From NCBI RefSeq assembly GCF_900110655.1, contig NZ_FOEQ01000003.1:186001-250000 (forward strand): a DNA stretch of 64,000 nt. Direction: 5' to 3'. The stretch is from Pseudomonas soli (lineage in GTDB: Bacteria > Pseudomonadota > Gammaproteobacteria > Pseudomonadales > Pseudomonadaceae). Position numbers and translations under genes: made by a program. Numbering within the stretch: position 1 is the stretch's first letter; every line of letters begins with the position of its first letter. Below, one piece after another: positions 1 to 9,502 of this stretch. Below the pieces are notes generated by a model. It worked only from the letters and a program-made list of their open reading frames with translations. It ran no database searches and had not been told where the DNA came from.

Positions 1-344
1 GGATCGTCTCCGACACCCACCTTGGTGAGGTCAGGTGGCGACGGGTATAGCGCTTGGCTAAGTTCTGTCTTCCCAACGCCAGGGGCGAGGTGGCATCCAA
101 TGCACATGGCGTTGTAGTTGCCTGCGCCTGCCTTGATCAACGCAGCGTCCTTCAGGTCAGGCACTTCAATGTCTCGCGCTCGAACCTCAATCGAACGGTC
201 GCGAGCCATCGCGAGAAACGAATGGACAGCCGGGAAGTGAGGATCATCGGCGCCGACATTCACCAAGCCGAAATACGCCGTGCCCAGTACCGCAGCACTT
301 CCGACAGCACCGGCCACAAGCAGCGTTGTAATTGTTCTTTTCAT
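1..344 (-). CDS. Cytochrome c family protein (partial, 3' end beyond window)
   Basis: The reverse strand is open from an ATG at 344 to the window edge (about 114 residues seen). It begins MKRTITTLLVAGAVGSAAV, a signal peptide or membrane anchor, and carries the haem c site CIGCH at about residue 81, followed by a Pro-rich segment (PSPPDLTKVG). A single CXXCH in a secreted protein indicates a small c-type cytochrome of the periplasm. It starts 10 bases after the copB stop on the same strand, so it is probably the last visible gene of the copA-copB operon; an electron-transfer role beside the multicopper oxidase is inference. The axial Met and the C-terminus lie outside the window. Confidence 0.85.
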   Translation of the reverse strand, partial: MKRTITTLLVAGAVGSAAVLGTAYFGLVNVGADDPHFPAVHSFLAMARDRSIEVRARDIEVPDLKDAALIKAGAGNYNAMCIGCHLAPGVGKTELSQALYPSPPDLTKVGVGDD

Positions 345-354
345 GTTGGAATTC

Positions 355-1470
355 TCAGAACCACATCCTGATACCGGCAACGAAGCGTGCCTCATTAACG
401 TCTCCACCCTCGTCTCGGATGAAGTCAGCGGTGTTGCCGTAGGAGCGGCTCCAGGTAACGCCTATGTACGGGGCAAACTGGCGGACAATTTCATACCGTA
501 GACGCAGCCCGACTTCGGTATTGGCCAGACCCGAGCCAACACCGCGCTCAGGATCGTTCTTGCCATAGAAGTTCGCCTCAGCCGTGGGCTGCAAAATCAA
601 GCGATTGGTCAGCAGGATGTCGTATTCGCCTTCAAGACGCGCAGCAGTCTGGCCGTTTTCGCCGATGAACGCCGTAGCTTCGGCCTCGAAGTCATACAAG
701 GCCATGCCCTGAATACCAAAGGCTGCCCAGGTCTGCGGTGATTCCGGTTTGAAATCCTGACGGACCCCGGCGACCACGTCCCACCAAGGACTGACCGAGC
801 GCCCGTATAGCAGTTGCAGCTCAGCGTCTTCGGTTACCCCGTTGGTGCGCTCGCCTTCCGAGCGAACCCAGAGTCGATTGATGTCGCCACCTACCCAGCC
901 AGATGCATCCCAAGCCAGGGTGCTGCCCTCATCGGCGTCCTGGTATTCGAGCTGGTCCAACAGGAAGAAGCTGTTGATTCCGCTGTCGTGCACCTGGTGG
1001 CCACCCAAAGGGGGGAAGGCTGCCTCGCGATCGGCATCAGTGAGCACTGGAATCGGCGTGCGGCTCGTTGTGGTCGGAGAAGTCGCTGAACCATGATTCA
1101 TCTGGGAATGGTCCATCCCCTTCATCGAACCGTGATCCATGCCTTTCATGTTCCCATGGCCCATTTTGCTGTGGTCCATCTTGCTATGGTCCATCGGGCT
1201 GGATTTGCTCTGGCTTTGAGCATGCCCCATCTGGCTGTGATCAACAGGGGCAGGCTGTTTCTGCTGTTTGCTCATCCCCATCTTGCTGTGATCCATCGCC
1301 GGCATCGATTCGGACGGAGCAGCATCCATTTGCATGGAACCGTGCCCCATTTTCGAATGATCCATGCCCGATTGATCCATTTCTTCAGCGGCGAAGCTGG
1401 GCGTTACGCCCAGCATGCCGATTGAAACAGTCAGGGCCAGCAGCGAAGGCCGCCCAAAGCTATTGGCCAT
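355..1470 (-). CDS. copB: Copper resistance protein CopB (outer membrane)
   Basis: 371 residues. An N-terminal signal peptide (ending near SFAAEE) is followed by a Met/His-rich region at about residues 30-135 with many [14 protein letters not shown] units, which in this family bind copper. From about residue 150 to the end the sequence is a CopB-type outer-membrane barrel ([18 protein letters not shown], ending in F). CopB works with the periplasmic oxidase CopA to sequester or export copper. The start overlaps the stop of the small Met/His-rich gene by 11 bases, so they are co-transcribed and probably translationally coupled. Expected to be induced by copper through CopR from the promoter before copA. 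Confidence 0.93.
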   Translation of the reverse strand: MANSFGRPSLLALTVSIGMLGVTPSFAAEEMDQSGMDHSKMGHGSMQMDAAPSESMPAMDHSKMGMSKQQKQPAPVDHSQMGHAQSQSKSSPMDHSKMDHSKMGHGNMKGMDHGSMKGMDHSQMNHGSATSPTTTSRTPIPVLTDADREAAFPPLGGHQVHDSGINSFFLLDQLEYQDADEGSTLAWDASGWVGGDINRLWVRSEGERTNGVTEDAELQLLYGRSVSPWWDVVAGVRQDFKPESPQTWAAFGIQGMALYDFEAEATAFIGENGQTAARLEGEYDILLTNRLILQPTAEANFYGKNDPERGVGSGLANTEVGLRLRYEIVRQFAPYIGVTWSRSYGNTADFIRDEGGDVNEARFVAGIRMWF

Positions 1471-1783
1471 CTTTCCCTGCCTTAGCTTTGTCGCTGCCGT
1501 GCGATTCCATCATTTTGTCGTGGTCCATGCCTTCCATCGAGCCATGATCCATCCCCTTCATCGAGCCGTGGTCCATACCTTCCATGGAACCATGATCCAT
1601 GCCTTCATGGTTCATCCCCTGGCCCTGCTTGTCCTGCGAGCCTTTGGCTTTACCGGCCTCGGTGGATTTCTGGGAATGCTGATCGTGGTTGTCGCTAGAC
1701 CACGACGACGGGGCATAAACAGCCAACATGCCGACCATCGCAGCAGAGAGGAAAAAGGCGCTTCGTTTCATTGGTTTGCTCAT
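1460..1783 (-). CDS. Small Met/His-rich periplasmic protein, probable copper binder
   Basis: 107 residues starting [18 protein letters not shown], a clear signal peptide ending near SSWSS. The mature part has a Lys/Gln/His-rich linker and then five tandem units of the type MDHGSMEG. The same units occur in CopA and CopB on either side. I chose the ATG at 1783 because the open frame upstream overlaps the end of copA and lacks a signal-like start. It lies 14 bases after copA and overlaps copB by 11 bases, so it is an integral operon member. No enzymatic domain is visible; copper (Cu+) binding or transfer is inferred from the Met/His repeats. Confidence 0.85.
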   Translation of the reverse strand: MSKPMKRSAFFLSAAMVGMLAVYAPSSWSSDNHDQHSQKSTEAGKAKGSQDKQGQGMNHEGMDHGSMEGMDHGSMKGMDHGSMEGMDHDKMMESHGSDKAKAGKDGQ

Positions 1784-1797
1784 CTCAAATCTCCAGT

Positions 1798-3687
1798 TCA
1801 TTCGTCCACACGGACTTCTCGGAACATGCCCATTTCCATGTGGAACAGTAGGTGACAGTGATAGGCCCAACGTCCCAAGGCATCTGCGGTGACGCGATAG
1901 CTTCGTTTTGAGCCAGGTGGCATGTCGATGGTGTGCTTGCGAACCATGAAGTCGCCGTTCTCGTCCTCCAGATCACTCCACATACCGTGGAGATGGATGG
2001 GGTGAGTCATCATGGTGTCGTTGACCAAGGTGATGCGAAGACGCTCGCCATATTTCAACCGCAGCGGTCCAGCGTCGGAGAATTTGATACCGTCGAACGA
2101 CCATGCGAACTTCTCCATGTGGCCGGTAAGGTGCAGTTCGATTGTGCGTCCAGGCTCTCGACCATCGGGATCGATGAAGGTGCTCCGCAAATCGGCGTAG
2201 GTCAGCACTCGGCGCCCGTTGTTGCGCAGGCCAATTCCCGGATCGTTCAGCTTCGGGGTCGGCGACATGGTCTGCATATCGACCAACGGGTTGTTGGTCT
2301 CGGAAGTCGGATGGCTCTGCATTGCACCGCTCATGCCGGCCATGCCTTCATGACCCATCCCAGCCATCTTGCTGTGATCCATGCCGGCCATGTTGCCGTG
2401 ATCCATTCCAGCCATCTTGCCTTGGTCCATGCCGGCCATGCTGCTATGGTCCATTCCAGCCATCTTGCTGTGGTCCATGCCGGCCATGTTGCCGTGATCC
2501 ATTCCAGCCTTCTTGCCTTGGTCCATGCCAGCCATGCTGCCGTGATCCATTCCGCCCATGCTGCCGTGGTCCATGCCCATATCGCTCATGGCGATGATCG
2601 GGCGCGGATCTACCTCCGGCACGGGCGCTTGCAAGCCTTCACGAACCGCCAGAGTGCCTCGGGAATACCCGGTACGGTCCATGGATTGCGCGAAGATCGT
2701 ATAGGCCTGCTCGTTTTCAGGTTCGACGATGACATCGTAGGTTTCCGCAACGGCGATCCGGAACTCATCGACCGATACGGGTTTGACGTACTGGCCGTCG
2801 GCAGCCACAACCGTCATCTTGAGCCCAGGAATCCGGACATCGAAATAGGTCATGGCCGAGCCGTTGATAAAGCGCAGGCGGATCTTCTCGCCGGGCTTGA
2901 AGATACCCGTCCAGTTGCCGTTCGGAGCCTGGCCGTTCATGAGGTAGGTGTAGGTATACCCGCTCACGTCAGCGAGGTCGGTGGGGCTCATCTTCATTTC
3001 AGCCCACATCTTCCGATCCGCTACAGCGGCCGACCAGCCTTTCTCGCTCACATCGTCAACGAAGTCGCTAACTGTGCGCTTGTGGAAGTTGTAGTAGTCA
3101 GATTGCTTCTTGAGTTTGGAGAGCACTCGCGCCGGGTCTTCATCCGTCCAATCGCTGAGCATGACGACGTAATCACGGTCATACACAAACGGCTCCGGAT
3201 CCTTGGCATCGATCACCAACGCCCCATAGACCCCGGACTGTTCCTGGAGGCCTGAGTGGCTGTGATACCAGTAAGTGCCGTTCTGGTGGACCTTGAATTT
3301 GTATTCGTACATGCCATCTGGAGCGATGCCGTGGAAGCTCAAGCCCGGCACACCGTCCATGTTGGCGGGCAGGATGATGCCGTGCCAGTGAATGGAGGTG
3401 TCCTGTTTCAGCCGGTTGCGTACGCGTAGCGTCACGGTGTCGCCTTCGCGCCATCGCAGGATCGGCCCTGGCACGGAGCCGTTGATGGCCATGGCCGTGC
3501 GAGCTGCACCCGTGATATTGACGGGGAGTTCGCCGATATACAGATCGAAGTCAGTGCCGCTGAGCACGTTCGGTTGGCCAGGGCTGGTCACGGCCCAGAC
3601 CGGCGCGCGCCACATGCCGAGCCCACCCAGAAGTCCGGTAGCGGCCAGGCCTTTGACGAAAGATCGTCTCGTGGTTTTGCTTTGCAT
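1798..3687 (-). CDS. copA: Multicopper oxidase CopA, Tat-exported copper resistance protein
   Basis: 629 residues. The N-terminus carries a twin-arginine signal ([14 protein letters not shown]). Three cupredoxin-like regions supply the copper ligands: SIHWHG near residue 98 and YWYHSHSG near 139 in the first, HPIHLHG near 565 and [13 protein letters not shown] at 610-622 in the last. Between about residues 368 and 453 is a long insertion of heptad units GMDHGxM/GMDQGKM, typical of CopA but long here. The protein is expected to oxidise Cu(I) and bind copper in the periplasm. First gene of a minus-strand operon (copA, small Met-rich gene, copB, cytochrome c), with a candidate CopR box at 3846-3861. 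Confidence 0.96.
   Translation of the reverse strand: MQSKTTRRSFVKGLAATGLLGGLGMWRAPVWAVTSPGQPNVLSGTDFDLYIGELPVNITGAARTAMAINGSVPGPILRWREGDTVTLRVRNRLKQDTSIHWHGIILPANMDGVPGLSFHGIAPDGMYEYKFKVHQNGTYWYHSHSGLQEQSGVYGALVIDAKDPEPFVYDRDYVVMLSDWTDEDPARVLSKLKKQSDYYNFHKRTVSDFVDDVSEKGWSAAVADRKMWAEMKMSPTDLADVSGYTYTYLMNGQAPNGNWTGIFKPGEKIRLRFINGSAMTYFDVRIPGLKMTVVAADGQYVKPVSVDEFRIAVAETYDVIVEPENEQAYTIFAQSMDRTGYSRGTLAVREGLQAPVPEVDPRPIIAMSDMGMDHGSMGGMDHGSMAGMDQGKKAGMDHGNMAGMDHSKMAGMDHSSMAGMDQGKMAGMDHGNMAGMDHSKMAGMGHEGMAGMSGAMQSHPTSETNNPLVDMQTMSPTPKLNDPGIGLRNNGRRVLTYADLRSTFIDPDGREPGRTIELHLTGHMEKFAWSFDGIKFSDAGPLRLKYGERLRITLVNDTMMTHPIHLHGMWSDLEDENGDFMVRKHTIDMPPGSKRSYRVTADALGRWAYHCHLLFHMEMGMFREVRVDE
2326..2585 (-). 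repeat. In-gene 21-bp tandem repeats in copA (MDHGxM array)
   Basis: About a dozen imperfect 21-base units encode [28 protein letters not shown] and GMDHSSM. A higher-order unit ([20 protein letters not shown]) appears twice, which points to duplication by slippage or recombination. Related units are found in the next two genes of the operon. Confidence 0.85.
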
Positions 3688-3845
3688 GCCGTTGCGTCCA
3701 GTCAGGTAGATCGCTGATATCCAGGCTGCTCGATGGCGCAGCCCTTGGGTTCATTGGAGCTCTCACCAGTCTCGTAGACTTTCGCCACTACGCGAGGCTG
3801 ATGAGAGGCCGTAGTCTGAAACTGCCATAGTTCAGATTCCGGGAT

Positions 3846-3861
3846 GATTACTTTTCTGTAA
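3846..3861 (-). promoter_or_regulatory. Candidate CopR box upstream of copA
   Basis: On the minus strand this reads TTACAGAAAAGTAATC, about 160 bases before the copA start and just beyond the end of the PtrA-like gene. It matches the motif that recurs before other metal genes here and resembles the pseudomonad cop box. Binding by CopR is inferred. Confidence 0.65.
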
Positions 3862-3868
3862 GCTAGGA

Positions 3869-4075
3869 TCAGCAGCTTTCGTGGCCCGCGTGCTTGCTGG
3901 ACTGGGCGGCGAATGGCGCCTGCTCTTTCTTCTCCTGCGCAACCTGGGAGGCCTGCATGGAGCTTTGGAGAGCCGCTTCCATCCGTGCAAAGGTCCGGTC
4001 CGCGCCGCCCTCTGCCAGGGCGATGCCTGCCATGCCGAAGGTAACGACCATCACAATTGCTTTGACCATGTTCAT
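3869..4075 (-). CDS. Small secreted PtrA-like protein
   Basis: 68 residues: signal peptide MNMVKAIVMVVTFGMAGIALAEGG followed by a short helical, Gln/Ala/Lys-rich tail ending KHAGHESC with possible metal ligands (two His, one Cys). The AEGG(A/S)DR/ER-type mature N-terminus matches the small proteins annotated in pseudomonads as PtrA N-terminal-domain proteins, which are copper-inducible. It sits between copA and copR, divergent from copR, with a candidate CopR box at 4163-4178 in the shared promoter. A relative lies at 24963-25184. Function unknown; periplasmic copper response is inferred. Confidence 0.75.
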   Translation of the reverse strand: MNMVKAIVMVVTFGMAGIALAEGGADRTFARMEAALQSSMQASQVAQEKKEQAPFAAQSSKHAGHESC

Positions 4076-4162
4076 CTGGAGATCCTCAGTGGGTTCTGCG
4101 CCTCATGGCGTCAGGTACAGGGTCAAGTTAGCCTCGCGGTGCTGTCAGAAAACTGATCTCGA

Positions 4163-4178
4163 CATTACTTTTCAGTCA
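4163..4178 (-). promoter_or_regulatory. Candidate CopR box in ptrA-like/copR divergent promoter
   Basis: Minus-strand reading TGACTGAAAAGTAATG shares GAAAAGTAAT with the copA-side box at 3846-3861. Its position between the two divergent starts (4075 and 4241) would allow autoregulation of copRS and control of the PtrA-like gene. Confidence 0.6.
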
Positions 4179-4240
4179 GCTTCTGGTTGGGCGTCTTTTT
4201 TCCTGCACACTGGAGATGCACCCCGCGTGGATGAGAGCAG

Positions 4241-4918
4241 ATGAAATTACTCGTAGCCGAAGATGAGCCGAAAACCGGTGTCTACCTCCAGCAAGGCCTA
4301 ACAGAAGCTGGCTTCACCGTTGACAGGGTGATGACAGGCACTGACGCCCTGCAACAGGCGCAGAGCGAAGCGTATGACTTGCTGATCCTCGACGTGATGA
4401 TGCCGGGGCTCGATGGCTGGGAGGTCCTGCGCAAGATCCGTGCAGCGGGTAAGGATGTACCGGTCCTTTTCTTGACGGCCCGTGATGGCGTAGACGATCG
4501 CGTGAAAGGTTTGGAGCTGGGCGCTGATGATTACCTGGTGAAGCCCTTTGCGTTCTCGGAGCTGCTGGCTCGGGTTCGCACGTTGCTGCGCAGAGGCAAC
4601 GGTGGTTCTGCTCAAACCACCATGAAGATGGCAGACCTTGAGGTAGACCTGCTCAAGCGTCGAGCTACGCGAAACGGCAAGCGGATCGACCTTACTGCCA
4701 AGGAGTTTTCCCTGTTGGAGTTGCTCATGCGCCGACGCGGCGAGGTGCTCCCAAAGTCGCTGATCGCTTCTCAGGTTTGGGACATGAATTTCGACAGTGA
4801 CACCAACGTGATCGAGGTCGCGATTCGCCGACTGCGGGCCAAGATTGATGACGACTTCGCGCCAAAGCTCATCCATACCGCCCGAGGCATGGGCTACATG
4901 ATGGATGTGCCGGAGTGA
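4241..4918 (+). CDS. copR: Response regulator CopR/CusR, OmpR family
   Basis: 225 residues. Receiver domain 1-115 with the acidic pocket (AEDE), phospho-acceptor Asp51 ([10 protein letters not shown]) and Lys in DYLVKPF; then an OmpR/PhoB winged helix (about 125-222, ending [20 protein letters not shown] and [10 protein letters not shown]). This signature belongs to the heavy-metal response regulator group (CusR/CopR/CzcR). It is followed by copS with overlapping stop and start, so the two form a coupled pair. It is expected to activate copA-copB, the PtrA-like gene and probably cusCBA on excess copper. Confidence 0.95.
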   Translation: MKLLVAEDEPKTGVYLQQGLTEAGFTVDRVMTGTDALQQAQSEAYDLLILDVMMPGLDGWEVLRKIRAAGKDVPVLFLTARDGVDDRVKGLELGADDYLVKPFAFSELLARVRTLLRRGNGGSAQTTMKMADLEVDLLKRRATRNGKRIDLTAKEFSLLELLMRRRGEVLPKSLIASQVWDMNFDSDTNVIEVAIRRLRAKIDDDFAPKLIHTARGMGYMMDVPE

Positions 4919-6324
4919 TGCGCCCGCAATCATCGCTCGTCAAGCGACTGACCCTGATGTTCATGTTCGCGGTGACTGCTGTCCTGGTGGTTGCCGGCGT
5001 CGCTTTCTACGGACTCAGCCAGCACCATTTCCGGATGCTGGATGAGCAGGCGCTTTCTGAAAAGCTGGCGTCAACGCGTCATATCCTTTCCATCTCAGCA
5101 GCGCGAGGCGGGCTCGACGATCAGGAGCAGCAGCTGCGGGCATTGCTCGGCGCACATCAGGATCTGTCAGCGAAAATCACCAAGGCTGACGGTACGGTCC
5201 TTTTTTCAGACCCCAAAGCCTCCCAAATTCCTCAGCGGTTCGAGCAGGCGCATCGGGGTGCGGTCTGGGAATGGCAGGATGAAGCGCAGAACTTCCGCGG
5301 CATTACCGCCCAGCTGACCATAGTAGGCGAGCCTGAACCGGTGACGGCCGTGCTGATGCTCGATGTCACCACTCACGCCCATTTCTTTGTCACCCTGCAA
5401 TGGTGGTTCGGCATCGGCCTGCTTATCAGCGCGATTGTGAGCGCAGGTTTGGGTTGGGTCGTGGCCAAGAGTGGGCTTCGGCCTGTCGGGCAAATCACCA
5501 AAGTGGCCACCGGGATGTCGGCTAGATCGCTCCGCGAGCGCATTCCCCTGGAGCCCGTACCGCTTGAGCTTCAGGAGCTCATCCTGTCTTTCAACGGGAT
5601 GCTGGGACGATTGGAAGATGCATTCGTTCGGTTGTCCAACTTCTCTGCCGATATCGCTCATGAGTTGAGAACGCCAGTCAGCAACCTTCTGACCCATACC
5701 GAAGTGGTGCTCACCAAGAAGCGTGACTTGGATGCCTATGAGGAAAACCTCTATTCGAACCTGGAAGACCTCAAGCGCATGTCGCGCATGATCGACGACA
5801 TGCTGTTCCTCGCCAAGGCGGATAACGGTCTGATCGTCCCTGAGCAGATTGATGTGGAGCTCTCCGACCTCGTATCCAAGCTGTTCGAGTACTACCAGTT
5901 CCTGGCTGAGGATCAAGGCATCCAGCTGACCCTGCACGGGCAGGGTAAGGTTCGTGGCGATCGCCTGATGATTGACCGAGCGCTTTCCAACCTTCTATCC
6001 AACGCGTTGCGCTACACGCCGGAAGGCAACGAGATATCAGTGCAGATCGAGCAGACGCCTGAAAGCGTGACGCTTTCCGTGCGTAACAGCGGGGTAACCA
6101 TCGATCCCCAGCACATTGGCAAGATCTTCGACCGATTCTATCGAGCCGATCCAGCCAGGCGCGAAGGCGGCCCAAGCAATGCAGGCCTGGGGCTGTCGAT
6201 AACCCGCTCTATCATCGAGGCTCATAGCGGACGAATCTGGTGTACATCAGCGGAGGGTGTCACAACATTCTTCATCAGTCTCCCAGCCTCCAAGCGGTTG
6301 GTTAGTGCAGCCCCAACCCCTTAA
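4918..6324 (+). CDS. copS: Heavy-metal sensor histidine kinase CopS/CusS
   Basis: 468 residues from the ATG at 4918, which overlaps the copR TGA; a GTG at 4915 would add one residue. Two membrane segments (about 12-36 and 159-181) enclose a periplasmic sensor region with His residues (HHFR, THAHF) that could bind copper. HAMP follows, then the dimerisation box FSADIAHELRTPVSN with the phospho-accepting His248, and the ATPase motifs (SNLLSNALRYTPEG, GGPSNAGLGLSI). Family and pairing with CopR are clear; copper as ligand is inferred from location. Confidence 0.95.
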   Translation: MRPQSSLVKRLTLMFMFAVTAVLVVAGVAFYGLSQHHFRMLDEQALSEKLASTRHILSISAARGGLDDQEQQLRALLGAHQDLSAKITKADGTVLFSDPKASQIPQRFEQAHRGAVWEWQDEAQNFRGITAQLTIVGEPEPVTAVLMLDVTTHAHFFVTLQWWFGIGLLISAIVSAGLGWVVAKSGLRPVGQITKVATGMSARSLRERIPLEPVPLELQELILSFNGMLGRLEDAFVRLSNFSADIAHELRTPVSNLLTHTEVVLTKKRDLDAYEENLYSNLEDLKRMSRMIDDMLFLAKADNGLIVPEQIDVELSDLVSKLFEYYQFLAEDQGIQLTLHGQGKVRGDRLMIDRALSNLLSNALRYTPEGNEISVQIEQTPESVTLSVRNSGVTIDPQHIGKIFDRFYRADPARREGGPSNAGLGLSITRSIIEAHSGRIWCTSAEGVTTFFISLPASKRLVSAAPTP

Positions 6325-6360
6325 TGCTGAACTCATCCCGGTAACCTATACTCGCCCATC

Positions 6361-6708
6361 ATGAATCGGTTCATTCGACTGCTCACCATCCTGATGCTTA
6401 TCGTGGCGCTTCCGCTTAACGGGATGGCGGGCATCGATTCGGCGACTGAACCCTGCCCAATGCAGGCGATGGGCATGGAAATGATGGCGGGCATGGACCA
6501 TGACTGCTGCCAGGACCAAGACCAGGGTAAGACTGGCGACCATGCCAAATCCTGCAAGGTCGGCCAGGAGTGCAGGACTGCCAGTACCGTACAGCTCAGC
6601 TTCCTGACGCCTGGGCTGACTTTCGCCAAGCCACGACCTGCCGATACCTACGCGGTAGGCATAGCGACAGGCTCTCCCCCCGATCCATGGCGGCCTCCCC
6701 GCGTCTGA
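6361..6708 (+). CDS. Small secreted Met/Cys/His-rich protein upstream of cusCBA
   Basis: 115 residues beginning MNRFIRLLTILMLIVALPL, a signal sequence, followed by a segment dense in potential Cu ligands (CPMQAMGMEMMAGMDHDCC, then DHAKSC, QEC). The C-terminus (GSPPDPWRPPRV) is Pro-rich. Proteins of this shape occur at the head of cus/czc clusters in pseudomonads and recall the CopL-type metal-binding proteins, but I cannot assign a family firmly. It lies 36 bases after copS and 86 bases before cusC, so it could be expressed with either. Confidence 0.75.
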   Translation: MNRFIRLLTILMLIVALPLNGMAGIDSATEPCPMQAMGMEMMAGMDHDCCQDQDQGKTGDHAKSCKVGQECRTASTVQLSFLTPGLTFAKPRPADTYAVGIATGSPPDPWRPPRV

Positions 6709-6794
6709 TTCCCTCTTAATTTCACACCGTCGTTCCGCCTAGCAGCGGGGCGATGGCACGCGCCTGGGCGCTGATCTTTCGAGGAATCATTTTC

Positions 6795-8045
6795 ATGACT
6801 CCCCAACGTTTTCAGGGACGGATAACCACGGCCGTCCTTTCCATACTGCTGCCGGCTGTCTCGGTACAGGCTGCAACGCTGTCGCTGGATGAGGCGCTGC
6901 AACTGGCTGAACGCAACGCTCCCTCTCTACAGGCCCGCCAGGAGCAGGCATCAGCTGCGCGCAGCGCAGTCATTCCAGCGGGCGAACTACCCGATCCGCG
7001 CCTGAATCTCGGGGTACAGAACCTGCCGATTGAAGGCACCGACCGCTGGAGCATGAACAGAGACTTCATGACCATGCAGGTGGTTGGCCTGTCCCAAGAA
7101 GTACCGAACCGGGACAAACGCAAAGCTCGCATAGAGACAGCGCAGGCCACGGTCGAGCGAGCCGATGCCGAGGCGATTTTCGAACGCTTGAAGGTAAGGG
7201 CGGCAACCGCACAGGCTTGGGTTACTGCGTACACCGTGCAGCGAAAGCTTGAACAGTTCGACGCCTTCTACAAAGAAAACCAGCTGCTGGCTTCCACGGT
7301 GCGGGCCCGCCTGGCCGGAGGCGCAGGCTCCAGCGCCGATACGCTGGCTCCCAAGCAAGAAGCCGCGCAGTTGGACGAGCAGAAAGACGTTCTGTTGAGT
7401 CAGTCAGCTCAGGCGCGAGCCGCGCTGAAGCGCTGGATTGGGCAGGACGCCGAAGTGGGCGCGCCGACCTTCCCTGTCTGGCGTGTAGACGCAGCTGAAT
7501 ACTTGCACTCCGTCCATGCCCATCCGGAGCTCAATACCTACAACGCCATGACACGCGAGGCTCAAGCCGAGGTACATCAGGCTCAAGCGGAGAAGAAATC
7601 GGATTGGTCCTGGGGGGTGGATTATCAGCGCCGTGGTCCGGAATTCAGCAACATGGTCAGCCTGCAAGTCAGTTTCCAGTTGCCGTTGTTCACCAGCTCA
7701 CGGCAAGACCCGATGATTGCGGCACGACGCGCACAAGTTCGACAACTGGAGGATGAGCAGGACGCTGCCCTGCGCGAGCATCAAGCCCAGCTTGAAACAG
7801 ACCTTGCCGAGTACCACCGCTTGCAACGGGCAGTGCGGCGTAGTCGCGAAACACTTTTGCCCCTGGCCGAGGACCGGGTACGCCTCGCTCTGGCGGACTA
7901 CCGCGCCGGTAAGTCGCCGTTGAGTGAAGTGCTGTCGGCACGCCGGCAGCGTGTGGAAGCACTGCTACAGGATGTGGACCTGCAAGGACAGTTGGCGGCA
8001 ACAGCAGCGCGTCTGCATTTCGTTTATGGAGAGGTGCGGGCATGA
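6795..8045 (+). CDS. cusC: Outer-membrane efflux protein CusC (TolC family)
   Basis: 416 residues from the ATG at 6795, preceded by GAGGA; the open frame begins earlier but without a signal peptide. A signal peptide (ending VSVQAATLS) is followed by two outer-membrane-factor repeats with long coiled coils (LSLDEALQLAERNAPSLQAR; REHQAQLETDLAEYHRLQ; DYRAGKSPLSEVLSARRQRV). It forms the exit duct of the CusCBA pump. The stop overlaps the cusB start by 4 bases (ATGA), so cusC, cusB, cusA and cusF form one tight operon. Confidence 0.92.
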   Translation: MTPQRFQGRITTAVLSILLPAVSVQAATLSLDEALQLAERNAPSLQARQEQASAARSAVIPAGELPDPRLNLGVQNLPIEGTDRWSMNRDFMTMQVVGLSQEVPNRDKRKARIETAQATVERADAEAIFERLKVRAATAQAWVTAYTVQRKLEQFDAFYKENQLLASTVRARLAGGAGSSADTLAPKQEAAQLDEQKDVLLSQSAQARAALKRWIGQDAEVGAPTFPVWRVDAAEYLHSVHAHPELNTYNAMTREAQAEVHQAQAEKKSDWSWGVDYQRRGPEFSNMVSLQVSFQLPLFTSSRQDPMIAARRAQVRQLEDEQDAALREHQAQLETDLAEYHRLQRAVRRSRETLLPLAEDRVRLALADYRAGKSPLSEVLSARRQRVEALLQDVDLQGQLAATAARLHFVYGEVRA

Positions 8046-9502
8046 GGAATAGGTCGATTGGTTTGCTCGTGGCTGCTGCCCTCGCTATTGGGATAGGCGC
8101 GGGCTTCTGGCTAGGTGGAAGAGGTGCGTATTCCCCATCGCAGCCAGTGGGTGAGCAAAAAGCGCTGTACTGGTATGACCCGATGTATCCCCAGCAGCAC
8201 TTCCCGGCGCCCGGAAAATCGCCGTTCATGGACATGCCGCTCGTGCCCAAGTATTCGGATGACACGGCTGGCGAGGAGCAGCCTGCGGTTCAGGTCTCGG
8301 CTGGGCTCCAGCAAAACCTTGGGATTCGATTGGCAACGGTGACGGCTGGCCGGCTAGAACGGACCCTGAGTGTGAGCGGCGTTCTGACGTTCGACGAACG
8401 CGACTTCAGCGTATTGCAGGCCCGGACTGGCGGCTACGTCGAGCGCGTCTATGGTCGAGCGACGGGGGACATCGTTGCCAAAGGCGCTCCACTAGCCGAT
8501 GTGCTGACCCCGGAGTGGGCGGGTTTGCAGGAGGAATACCTGGCGCTGCGGCATTCCGGCGACGCGCAGCTGACGGCGGCGGCACGACAGCGGCTCGTGC
8601 TCGCCGGCATGCCGGCCGACTTGATCAACCGGGTCGCGAGCACTGGGAAGGTGCAGCTCTCTGTCACCCTCTCCGCACCCACTGCCGGTGTAATCCAAGC
8701 TCTCGATTTGCGAGCCGGCATGACGCTGACGCCGGGGGCCACCTTGGCGAGGATCAATGGAGTGGCCAACGTCTGGCTGGAAGCGGCTGTGCCGGAAGCC
8801 CAGGCTCAAGGTCTTCGCGAAGGCCAGCCTGTGCAGGCGCAATTGCCAGCGTTCCCAGGCGATCCCGTACCGGGCAAGTTGACCGCGTTGCTCGCCGATG
8901 CCGATTTGCAGAGCCGCACGTTGCGCCTGCGTATCGAGTTGCCCAACCGAGATGGGCGGCTTCGTCCTGGGATGACCGCTCAAGTGGCTCTCCATCCCGG
9001 CGAGCCTACCGAGCAAAGCCTCTTGGTGCCTGCCGAGGCGGTCATTCGCACCGGCAAGCGAGATCTGGTGATGCTGGCTGAAGACGGTGGTCGCTTCCGG
9101 CCGGTGGAAGTCGTGTTGGGCCAGGAGAGCAGAGGGAAAGTTGCGGTGTTGCAGGGCCTTGAGGCAGGACAGCGCATCGTCGCGTCCGGGCAATTCCTGT
9201 TGGACTCCGACGCTAATTTAAAAGGCATCGAGGCGGCGACGGCGCAGGATAGTCAGCCTAAAGCGGGGCCAGCCCTGCATGAAGCGAATGGCCGTGTCGT
9301 GCAGATAGACGGAGCCCAGCTCACCGTTGCCCACGGTCCTTTCATCACCCTGGACATGCCCGGGATGACCATGACCTTTCCTGTGGCTGATCAGTCTCTC
9401 CTTGATGGCCTCAAGGTCGGTGCGCAGATTCGCTTTGGCATACGCGAACGCGACGAGGGCATGGTAGTTGAGCAGATCAACGTGGTGGAGGGCCAACCAT
9501 GA
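8042..9502 (+). CDS. cusB: Efflux adaptor CusB with C-terminal CusF-like domain
   Basis: 486 residues. N-terminal membrane anchor (5-25); a heavy-metal-binding segment at about 43-71 ([20 protein letters not shown], then MDMPLVPKY) that supplies copper to the pump; then lipoyl, hairpin and barrel domains of the membrane fusion family (about 90-395). Residues about 412-486 form a complete CusF-like fold ([35 protein letters not shown]), although a separate cusF follows cusA. This adaptor-chaperone fusion is known in some pseudomonad Cus systems. Overlaps cusC and cusA by 4 bases each. Confidence 0.94.
   Translation: MRNRSIGLLVAAALAIGIGAGFWLGGRGAYSPSQPVGEQKALYWYDPMYPQQHFPAPGKSPFMDMPLVPKYSDDTAGEEQPAVQVSAGLQQNLGIRLATVTAGRLERTLSVSGVLTFDERDFSVLQARTGGYVERVYGRATGDIVAKGAPLADVLTPEWAGLQEEYLALRHSGDAQLTAAARQRLVLAGMPADLINRVASTGKVQLSVTLSAPTAGVIQALDLRAGMTLTPGATLARINGVANVWLEAAVPEAQAQGLREGQPVQAQLPAFPGDPVPGKLTALLADADLQSRTLRLRIELPNRDGRLRPGMTAQVALHPGEPTEQSLLVPAEAVIRTGKRDLVMLAEDGGRFRPVEVVLGQESRGKVAVLQGLEAGQRIVASGQFLLDSDANLKGIEAATAQDSQPKAGPALHEANGRVVQIDGAQLTVAHGPFITLDMPGMTMTFPVADQSLLDGLKVGAQIRFGIRERDEGMVVEQINVVEGQP

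Noticed and set aside
2326..2585. Regular 21-bp repeats that could suggest a CRISPR or VNTR array
   Set aside because: The repeats are contiguous, in frame and encode the Met/His heptads of CopA; there are no spacers or cas genes.
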